A DNA stretch of 64,000 nucleotides from Rhizobiaceae bacterium (lineage in GTDB: Bacteria; Pseudomonadota; Alphaproteobacteria; Rhizobiales; Rhizobiaceae), in contig JACVCH010000007.1 in assembly GCA_016742175.1 (NCBI GenBank), positions 1 through 64,000 of the forward strand. Direction: 5' to 3'. Under the pieces are notes generated by a model, which was not told the origin of the DNA, made no database searches, and saw only the letters and a program-made list of their open reading frames with translations. Both the position numbers and the translations under genes were made by a program. Shown piece by piece: positions 58,112 through 64,000 of the stretch. Each line of letters starts with the position of its first letter. Position 1 is the first letter of the stretch.

Positions 58112-59824
58112 TCAGTAGCGATCCGAAATCGCCACGCGCACCTCGATCATCGCCTGCCGCTTCTCCTCGCGGATGACCTTCAGCGCGCGCTGGAGCGCGG
58201 CGGGAAGGTCCGCGCCTTGCTCGACGCGCTCGACATGGGCGCGGTTGGCGGCGGCGAGCATCGTGTAGTCGGGCGCAGGTTCCAGCGAGGTCAGCGGCAT
58301 GCGGTTGGCCTTGGCGGCCGCACCCTGCGGATAGGCGTTGACGACGGAGCGGCGCACCGCGTTCCACATGCCGTTGTTCTTGACGATGGTCAAAAGCGGC
58401 AGGTCGAGCGCTTCGGCGATCTGGTGGCAGGCGGTCGGGTTGGCGAACATGTAGGAGCCGTCGCCGACGCAGGCGACGACGAGGCGGTCGCGGTCGGCGA
58501 GCTGCGCGCCGAGCGCGGCGGGAAGCGCCCAGCCGAGGCCGCCCGAATGCGGATTGCAGAAGACGCGGTTGGGGCCTTTGGCGTCGATGGCGGCGGGCAC
58601 GATGCCGAGTTCGGAAAAGACGACGCCCTCGTCGCCGAGAATGTCGGAAACGCATTTCGACAGCCATTCGGCGCCCATCGGCGACGCTTTGCCGGCCTCG
58701 ATGGCGTCCGCGCCGGCGCGCCGGCGCTGCGCGGAGCGCTCGGCGATCGCTTCGCGTCGAGCGGCGGTGTCGACCTGTCGGCCGGCGAGCGCCTCGTGCA
58801 ACGCCTCGATCCCGGCGGCGGGGTCGGAGGTGATGGCGAGGTCGGCCTGGTAGCCGCGGATCGGCATGCGCTCGAATTGCGGATCGGCGCCCATCTGGAC
58901 GATCTTCACGGCAGCATCGGGCCGGTGGACGGCCTCGATCCACGGCACGCCGCTGTCGACGACGAGGACGAAGTCGGCACCTTCGAGCGCGGCCTTCGGG
59001 TCGTTGCCGAGGAACATCGGGTCGGCGCTCGCCATGACGTTGCGGATCGAGAAGGGTTCGCACACGCCGACCGCGAAATCGGCGGCGAGGCGCGCGAGGG
59101 CCGCACCGACGCGGCCGTCCGTATCGCCGCGCTGGCAAAGGACGACCGGATGCTGAGCGGCCGCGAGCCAGCCGGCGGCCTCGGCGATGGCATCGGGATC
59201 GGGAAAGGCGCGGGTGGAGACGGCCTGCGCGGAGGTCGCGCGGCCGACGGTTTCGGGAACGCGCTCGGTGAGCGGTTCGCGCGGCAGGCTGACATAGACG
59301 GGGCCGCAGGGCTCGGACCGCGCCAGCACGGCGGCGCGCTGGGCGAGGATTTCGCCCTGTTCGGGATAGCGCATCTCGTAGTGGAACTTGACGCTGTCGG
59401 CGACGAGCGAGGACTGGTCGTACATCTCCTGCCCGTACTGGATCGGCGTCATGCGCGCGCCCTTGCGGCCGCGCTCGGTGATCGGCGTGCGGCCGGACAG
59501 GACCATAACCGGGATGTTGTCGCTCGCCGCGTTGATGACGCCCATGACCGAATTGGCAAGGCCGACATTGACGTGGACCATCGTCGCCTGCATGCGGCCG
59601 GTGACGAGGTAGTAGCCATGCGCCATGCCGACGCTCGCGGTCTCGTGCGGCACGGTGACGGGAACGGGGACGGATTGCGGGTCGAGCGTCGCGAAGGCTT
59701 CGATGATCGGCGGGAAGTCGGTGCCGGCATTGGCGAAGAGATATTCGATGCCGCTCGCCTTCAGCCCCAGAAGCAGGCTCTCGGCGCCCGTTTTCGCCTC
59801 GACAGCGCGTTCGTGACCGTCCAT
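58112..59824 (-). CDS. Thiamine-diphosphate-dependent enzyme, acetolactate synthase-like
   Basis: A 570-residue three-domain enzyme of the decarboxylase/acetolactate synthase superfamily; reaction unknown. The N-terminal Pyr domain has the catalytic glutamate at Glu61 in VPHETASVGMAHGY, the middle domain follows, and the PP domain has the ThDP/Mg motif GDGSYMFANPTACHQIAEAL to VKNN. PNRVFCNPHSGGLGWALPAALGAQL is the usual loop before it. It could decarboxylate a 2-oxo acid or join aldehydes. It is the first gene of the divergent lyase operon. I use the ATG after AGGGTGGAG; a GTG three codons upstream is possible. Confidence 0.88.
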   Translation of the reverse strand: MDGHERAVEAKTGAESLLLGLKASGIEYLFANAGTDFPPIIEAFATLDPQSVPVPVTVPHETASVGMAHGYYLVTGRMQATMVHVNVGLANSVMGVINAASDNIPVMVLSGRTPITERGRKGARMTPIQYGQEMYDQSSLVADSVKFHYEMRYPEQGEILAQRAAVLARSEPCGPVYVSLPREPLTERVPETVGRATSAQAVSTRAFPDPDAIAEAAGWLAAAQHPVVLCQRGDTDGRVGAALARLAADFAVGVCEPFSIRNVMASADPMFLGNDPKAALEGADFVLVVDSGVPWIEAVHRPDAAVKIVQMGADPQFERMPIRGYQADLAITSDPAAGIEALHEALAGRQVDTAARREAIAERSAQRRRAGADAIEAGKASPMGAEWLSKCVSDILGDEGVVFSELGIVPAAIDAKGPNRVFCNPHSGGLGWALPAALGAQLADRDRLVVACVGDGSYMFANPTACHQIAEALDLPLLTIVKNNGMWNAVRRSVVNAYPQGAAAKANRMPLTSLEPAPDYTMLAAANRAHVERVEQGADLPAALQRALKVIREEKRQAMIEVRVAISDRY

Positions 59825-59933
59825 CGTCTCCACCCTTTCGTCTGCTCCAGATTGCGCGGGGAAGGAGCGGCAACGACGAAACGCGTGATTCCGTCATTGC
59901 CGCAGCCTGTCTTGCCCCATGGTAAAAATGGCC

Positions 59934-59963
59934 TTGTCATCCGCGCAAACGCAAGTGCATAAT
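59934..59963 (+). promoter_or_regulatory. Promoter of the TAXI-TRAP operon
   Basis: TTGTCA, 18 bases, CATAAT: a reasonable sigma-70-type match. The predicted start of transcription falls at the left arm of the IclR-type palindrome that follows. Confidence 0.45.
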
Positions 59964-59966
59964 CGC

Positions 59967-59993
59967 ACAAAATCTCTCTTTATGGGATTTTGT
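59967..59993. promoter_or_regulatory. Palindromic operator 1, probably for the IclR regulator
   Basis: ACAAAATC and GATTTTGT, eleven bases apart, are exact reverse complements. The inner core AAAATCTC-N7-GGGATTTT matches the site downstream of iclR. It lies in the spacer between the divergent TPP-enzyme and TAXI genes, covering the expected transcription start of the TAXI operon. Confidence 0.6.
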
Positions 59994-60038
59994 ATCGTCT
60001 TGAGGTGGCGGTACGGAGGCACAAACCGGAGGAAACCG

Positions 60039-60995
60039 ATGAAATACGTTCTCGCCTCGGCCGTCATTGCGGCCGCTCTCGTCACCGGCGGCCAGGCCTC
60101 GGCGCAGGCCGTCGGCATCGCCACGTCGAACCCCGGTTCGATCTTCCACAATATCGGCACGGCCGTCGCCAACGCCGCCAACCAGGCCGGCATCAACGCG
60201 ACGATCCAGCCGGCGACGAGCCCGAACCAGTACATTCCCTTCGTCGCCTCGGGCGGCATCGAGTTCGGCGCCGCCAACCTTCAGGAAGTGAACTACGCGC
60301 TGGAAGGCAAGGCATGGTTCGAGGGCTCGGTCAATGCGGACCTGCGCATCGTCGGCCACGTCATGCCGCTGGTCGAGGCGATCTTCGTGCGCGCCGACAG
60401 CGACATCCGCTCGATCGAGGATCTGCGCGGCCAGCCGATGGTCGACGGCTACACGGCGCAGAACACCATCCTGCCGCAGCTCGACGCGATGTACGCGACG
60501 GCGGGCATGACCCGGGCCGACATGCAGCCGGTGCAGGTGCCGAGCGTGGTCGGCGGCGCCGACGCCTTCATCGCCGGCGACGCGGTCGGCTTCATCTTCG
60601 CTCATGGCGCCGGCAAGGTGCGTGAGGCGGATGCGGCCGTGGGCGGCCTGCGCGCGCTGCCGATTGAGGAGAACGAGGAGAACCTCGCGACCATCCGCGA
60701 ACATTGGCCGGTCGGCTTCTTCGCCACGATGGAGCCGGGCCCGAACGCTCCGGGCGTCGAGGAGACGTCGACCTATTTCGCCTATCCGCAGGTGATCTTC
60801 ACCCATGCCGGCGTGGACGAGGAGACGGTCTACCAGATGACCAAGGCGATCTACGAGAGCAAGGAAGCGATGGCGCAGACCTTCCCGCCCTTCAACGCTT
60901 TCGATCCGGCCGACATGGCGAGCGACACCGGCGCGTCGGAATTCCATCCGGGCGCGATCCGCTTCTACAAGGAAGTCGGCATCTGGAAGGAATGA
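60039..60995 (+). CDS. TAXI-family TRAP transporter solute-binding protein
   Basis: Periplasmic binding protein of 318 residues for a TRAP uptake system driven by ion gradients. The signal peptide MKYVLASAVIAAALVTGG to ASAQA is followed by the TAXI pattern: VGIATSNPGSIFHNIGTAVANAANQAG, IEFGAANLQEVNYALEG, DLRIVGHVMPLVEAIFVRADS and GFIFAHGAGKVREAD. Ligands known for this family include glutamate and other organic acids; the ligand here is unknown. GGAGG lies six bases before the ATG. Confidence 0.9.
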   Translation: MKYVLASAVIAAALVTGGQASAQAVGIATSNPGSIFHNIGTAVANAANQAGINATIQPATSPNQYIPFVASGGIEFGAANLQEVNYALEGKAWFEGSVNADLRIVGHVMPLVEAIFVRADSDIRSIEDLRGQPMVDGYTAQNTILPQLDAMYATAGMTRADMQPVQVPSVVGGADAFIAGDAVGFIFAHGAGKVREADAAVGGLRALPIEENEENLATIREHWPVGFFATMEPGPNAPGVEETSTYFAYPQVIFTHAGVDEETVYQMTKAIYESKEAMAQTFPPFNAFDPADMASDTGASEFHPGAIRFYKEVGIWKE

Positions 60996-61088
60996 CCGCC
61001 ATCGGCTCGGGCGTCGCATGAGCGGCGCCCGGCCACGAAATGCCCCGTTGCGGCGGGGCCGACCGATCCACCGACCAGAGTGTGCGTG

Positions 61089-63029
61089 ATGAATTCTGCA
61101 ATCGAGAGCCGTTCGCCCGGCGGCCTGCCCGAAGCCGTCTGGCGACCGCTGAGCGGCTTCCTCGCCGTCTGCCTGACGGGGCTCGCCATCGCCTGGGCGC
61201 TCGCCCTGCCCCGCGCCATGGGCATCGCCTTCTATCCGCAGCAATTCATGAGCGCGATCTTGGCGCTGGCGCTGCCGATCGCCTTCCTGATGCTGCCGGC
61301 GCGGCGCGACACCGAGCGGACGGTCGTGCCCTGGTATGACTGCATCGCGGCCGTGCTCTCCTTCGCCGCGCTCGCCTATGTGACCTGGAACTATTCGGCG
61401 ATCGTCAACCTGATCTTCTCCGGCCCGCCGCAGGCCTATGTGCCCGGCATCATCATCATCCTGCTGCTGCTCGAAGCCGTGCGCCGCGCCGCCGGCTGGG
61501 CGCTCGTCATCATCATCGCGGTCTTCCTGTTCTACGGGCTGTTCGGCGATCTCTTCCCCGGCCGCCTCGCCGGCCGTCCGCAGGACTGGGAGCGGCTCGC
61601 CGGCTACATGGCGCTCGATTCCAACGGCATTCTTGGCCTGCCGCTGTCGATCGCGGCGACCGTCGTCGTCACCTTCATCCTGTTCGGCAACCTCCTCGCC
61701 GCCACCGGCGGCTCGAAATTCTTCACCGACGCCGCGCTTCTGGGCATGGGCCGGTTCCGCGGCGGCTCGATGAAGATCGCGGTCGTCGCCTCGGCGCTGT
61801 TCGGCTCGATCTCGGGCTCGGCCGTCGCCAACGTGGTCGCCACCGGCATCGTCACCATCCCGATGATCAAGCGCGACGGCTATCCGGCGCACAAGGCCGG
61901 CGCCATCGAGGCGGTGGCTTCGACCGGCGGCCAGATGATGCCGCCCGTCATGGGCGCGGCGGCTTTCCTGATGGCCGAATTCCTGCAGATGTCCTATGCC
62001 GAGGTCGTCGTCGCGGCGATCGTTCCGTCGCTGCTCTACTATACGGCGCTGTTCATCCAGGCCGACCTCGACGCCGCCCGCCTCGGCATTTCGAGCGTCA
62101 AGGAGTCGGATATCCCCGACCGGAAGATCGTGCGCGGCGGCTGGCATTTCATTCTCGGCTTCGCCGTGCTGATCTACGGCCTCTTCGCGCTCAACTGGCA
62201 ACCGGAGCGCGCCGCGCTCGTCTCGTGCCTCGTCGTCATCGCGACGTCGCTCGTCTTCGGCTACCAGTCGAAGCGTCCGAGCCTGCGCGAATTGTGGGAG
62301 ACGATCCCGCTGACGGGCAAGAACGTCGTTGAGATCATCCTGATTTCGGCCGCGGCCGGCATCGTCATCGGCATTCTCAACGTCACCGGCCTGTCGTTCA
62401 ACCTGACCTACGCGCTGGTCCAACTCGGCGGCGGCAACAAGCTCGTGCTGCTCCTGCTTTCGGCGGTGATCTGCATCGTGCTGGGCATGGGCCTGCCGAC
62501 GCTGGGCGTCTACGTGCTGCTCGCAGCCCTCGTCGCGCCGGCGCTGATCGAGGTCGGCATCAACCCGATTGCGGCGCATCTGTTCATCCTCTATCTCGGC
62601 ATGATGTCGATGATCACGCCGCCGATCGCCATCGCCGCCTTCGCCGCCGCCGGCATCGCCCGCGCGTCCGCGATGGCGACCGGGTTCGCGTCGATGAAGT
62701 TCGGCTGGGCCGCCTTCATCATCCCGTTCCTGTTCGTCTATTCGCCGACGCTGATCATGATCGGCGAGCCGGTCGACATCGCCATCGCCATCGTCACCGC
62801 GACGCTCGGCGTCTGGCTGATATCGGCGGCGCTCTCCGGCTTCTTCATGACCAGGCTGCCGCCCGTCATGCGGGCCGCTTTCGCCGTGTTCGGCCTCCTG
62901 GCGCTGATCCCGGCCGGCGCCTTCCCGGGCGCCGAATACACCGACATCGTCGGCGTGATCGGCGGCGTCTTCGTGATGATCGTCGACTGGCGGCGCTCGC
63001 GTGTTCTCAGCCCACAGGCGGTGTCTTGA
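61089..63029 (+). CDS. Fused TRAP transporter permease (small plus large subunit)
   Basis: A 646-residue inner-membrane protein in which the small four-helix subunit (about residues 20-170) is fused to the large DctM-type subunit, as is usual for TAXI-TRAP systems. Conserved DctM features are FGSISGSAVANVVATGIVTIPMIKRDGYPAHKAGAIEAVASTGGQMMPPVMGAAAF and GMGLPTLGVYVLLAALVAPAL in separate helices. It works with the TAXI binding protein before it. The stop overlaps the TTG start of iclR (TTGA). Start at ATG; GTG codons one and three triplets upstream are possible. Confidence 0.9.
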   Translation: MNSAIESRSPGGLPEAVWRPLSGFLAVCLTGLAIAWALALPRAMGIAFYPQQFMSAILALALPIAFLMLPARRDTERTVVPWYDCIAAVLSFAALAYVTWNYSAIVNLIFSGPPQAYVPGIIIILLLLEAVRRAAGWALVIIIAVFLFYGLFGDLFPGRLAGRPQDWERLAGYMALDSNGILGLPLSIAATVVVTFILFGNLLAATGGSKFFTDAALLGMGRFRGGSMKIAVVASALFGSISGSAVANVVATGIVTIPMIKRDGYPAHKAGAIEAVASTGGQMMPPVMGAAAFLMAEFLQMSYAEVVVAAIVPSLLYYTALFIQADLDAARLGISSVKESDIPDRKIVRGGWHFILGFAVLIYGLFALNWQPERAALVSCLVVIATSLVFGYQSKRPSLRELWETIPLTGKNVVEIILISAAAGIVIGILNVTGLSFNLTYALVQLGGGNKLVLLLLSAVICIVLGMGLPTLGVYVLLAALVAPALIEVGINPIAAHLFILYLGMMSMITPPIAIAAFAAAGIARASAMATGFASMKFGWAAFIIPFLFVYSPTLIMIGEPVDIAIAIVTATLGVWLISAALSGFFMTRLPPVMRAAFAVFGLLALIPAGAFPGAEYTDIVGVIGGVFVMIVDWRRSRVLSPQAVS

Positions 63030-63814
63030 CGAAACCGGCAGGCAACAGTCTCGAAAAGGTCCTGGCGGTCCTCGAAGTCTTCAGCGAGGACCGGCTGGAA
63101 TGGACGCCGGAGGAACTGATGGAGGAGCTGGGCTACAGCCGGCCCACCCTCTACCGGTATCTCAAGACGCTGAAGGAGGCGGGGCTTCTGACCTCCATGC
63201 CGAACACCGGCTTCACACTCGGCCCGAAAGTGGTCGAGATGGACTATCTGATGCGAAAGTCCGACCGGCTGATCATCAACGGCTCGGCGCATCTTAGGAA
63301 TCTCACATCGAAATACAGTTGTACCGCGCTTCTGGTGCGCTGGTACGGCAACCGGCTGCTCTGCGTCGATTCCGACACGTCGACGAAGAACCCGCTTTCT
63401 TCCTATCCGCGCGGCCGGCCGATGCCGCTGGGGCGCGGGGCGATCGCGCGTTCGATCATGGCCTTCCTGCCGCGCCGGCACTTGGTGCCGCTCGTCGAGC
63501 GGACCATGGACGATTTGCGCGCCGTCGGCCTCGGCAACAGCGTCGAGGACGTGATGGAGCAGTTGAAGAAGGTGCGCAAGGCCGGCGTCAGCGTCGCCTA
63601 TGGCGAGGTGACGCCGGGCGTCGTCGGCATCGCCGCGCCGGTGTTTGATGCGGGGCGCAGCCCGGTCGCGAGCGTCTGCGTGACCATCGCCGGCAATCTC
63701 GTCGACGGCGCGGCGATCGAGCGCATCGCGGCCGATGTGAAGGCGACGGCGCGGATCGTGTCGGAATCGCTGTTGCGCGGCCGGGTTGAAAGTGACGAGA
63801 CCAAATCTCATTGA
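63026..63814 (+). CDS. IclR-family transcriptional regulator
   Basis: A 262-residue regulator with an N-terminal winged helix-turn-helix (NSLEKVLAVLEVFSEDRLEW, then WTPEELMEELGYSRPTLYRYL) and a C-terminal effector domain (from about residue 85, with VGLGNSVEDV and VVGIAAPVFDAGRSPVASVCV). IclR proteins bind palindromes of about this size and respond to pathway metabolites. It starts at TTG overlapping the upstream stop, with no good ATG. The second operator overlaps its own stop codon, so it probably controls the downstream gene as well as the divergent promoter. Confidence 0.9.
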   Translation: MTKPAGNSLEKVLAVLEVFSEDRLEWTPEELMEELGYSRPTLYRYLKTLKEAGLLTSMPNTGFTLGPKVVEMDYLMRKSDRLIINGSAHLRNLTSKYSCTALLVRWYGNRLLCVDSDTSTKNPLSSYPRGRPMPLGRGAIARSIMAFLPRRHLVPLVERTMDDLRAVGLGNSVEDVMEQLKKVRKAGVSVAYGEVTPGVVGIAAPVFDAGRSPVASVCVTIAGNLVDGAAIERIAADVKATARIVSESLLRGRVESDETKSH

Positions 63815-63824
63815 ATGAGATTTT
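63802..63824. promoter_or_regulatory. Palindromic operator 2 between iclR and the amidohydrolase gene
   Basis: CAAATCTC-ATTGAAT-GAGATTTT: nine-base arms AAATCTCAT/ATGAGATTT around TGA. Same 8-7-8 design as operator 1. It ends just before a TTGACT sequence that could serve as the -35 of the next gene. Confidence 0.6.
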
Positions 63825-63881
63825 TTGTTGACTTGATGGGCGCCGCGAAGGCATCCTCCGGCCATTGCCGAGGGAGGTCCC

Positions 63882-64000
63882 ATGAAGAAGATCGACATTT
63901 TCAACCACATCTGGCCGAAGCCGTTTTTCGATGCGCTGATCGCGCATATCGGCGAGATGACCGACATCACCATGCGCTCCGGCGCCGTGCCGATGATGAC
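63882..64000 (+). CDS. Amidohydrolase-family protein, 3' end missing
   Basis: The first 39 residues (MKKIDIFNHIWPKPFFDALI, then AHIGEMTDITMRSGAVPMM) begin like the amidohydrolase-2 family, which includes ACMSD-type decarboxylases, with the strand-1 metal motif read as F-N-H rather than H-x-H. The loss of the first histidine resembles members with altered or absent metal binding. AGGGAGG precedes the ATG by four bases. The family and reaction stay uncertain until the rest is seen. Confidence 0.65.
   Translation, partial: MKKIDIFNHIWPKPFFDALIAHIGEMTDITMRSGAVPMM

Noticed and set aside
59937-62579. An 880-codon minus-strand open frame opposite the TAXI-TRAP genes
   Set aside because: Antisense shadow; both TRAP proteins are clear on the plus strand.

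Overview
The window is GC-rich alphaproteobacterial chromosome, almost certainly from the Hyphomicrobiales (Rhizobiales), in the Rhizobiaceae/Phyllobacteriaceae neighbourhood; the genus cannot be fixed from this sequence alone. Supporting signs are the lptC-lptA-lptB-rpoN-hpf-ptsN block, mutS-glnD-murJ-trpS, an actS/actR redox pair, an ornithine-lipid olsB gene, a DUF1150 gene, TGA-N9-TCA (RirA-type) and TTAGAA-N3-TTCYAA (Irr-type) iron motifs, and several palindromic intergenic repeat families of the kind common in rhizobia. No tRNA, rRNA, transposase, prophage or CRISPR array was seen.

Region 1 (1-24.6 kb) is housekeeping: the 3' part of gyrB, grpE, a UPF0126 membrane protein, an adenosine kinase-like enzyme, a CysZ/EI24 protein, a nucleoside hydrolase, a small heat-shock gene with a sigma-32-type promoter and a ROSE-like RNA thermometer, the ptsN-hpf-rpoN-lptBAC block, sppA, ihfB, lapA, two RNA methyltransferases coupled to lspA, an AcuI-type reductase, a hybrid histidine kinase and olsB. 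Region 2 (24.6-39 kb) holds maeB, mutS, glnD, murJ, trpS, a Usp protein, an Nfu-type Fe-S scaffold, an L,D-transpeptidase and mmcB, with several repeat elements between genes.

Region 3 (38.8-46.9 kb) is one tightly packed minus-strand run, ynjB-ynjC-ynjD-hrpB-actS-actR, with 4-nt overlaps. Region 4 (46.9-56.4 kb) is iron-related: bfd-bfr behind iron-type operators, a secreted sugar dehydrogenase, and a complete hydroxamate-type siderophore uptake operon (TonB receptor, fhuF, fhuC, fhuD, fhuB) behind a RirA-type palindrome that overlaps the -35 element.

Region 5 (56.4-64.0 kb) is the most unusual part. A MIO-type amino acid ammonia-lyase and a thiamine-diphosphate enzyme are transcribed divergently from a TAXI-TRAP transporter, an IclR regulator and an amidohydrolase-family gene cut by the window end. 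Two 23-bp palindromes of the same design, one in the divergent promoter region and one between iclR and the amidohydrolase gene, suggest a single regulon. The lyase has a Gln-His pair at the position that sets substrate choice, unlike known histidine, phenylalanine or tyrosine lyases. I infer an undescribed uptake-and-catabolism module for an unusual amino acid or related acid; the substrate cannot be read from the sequence.
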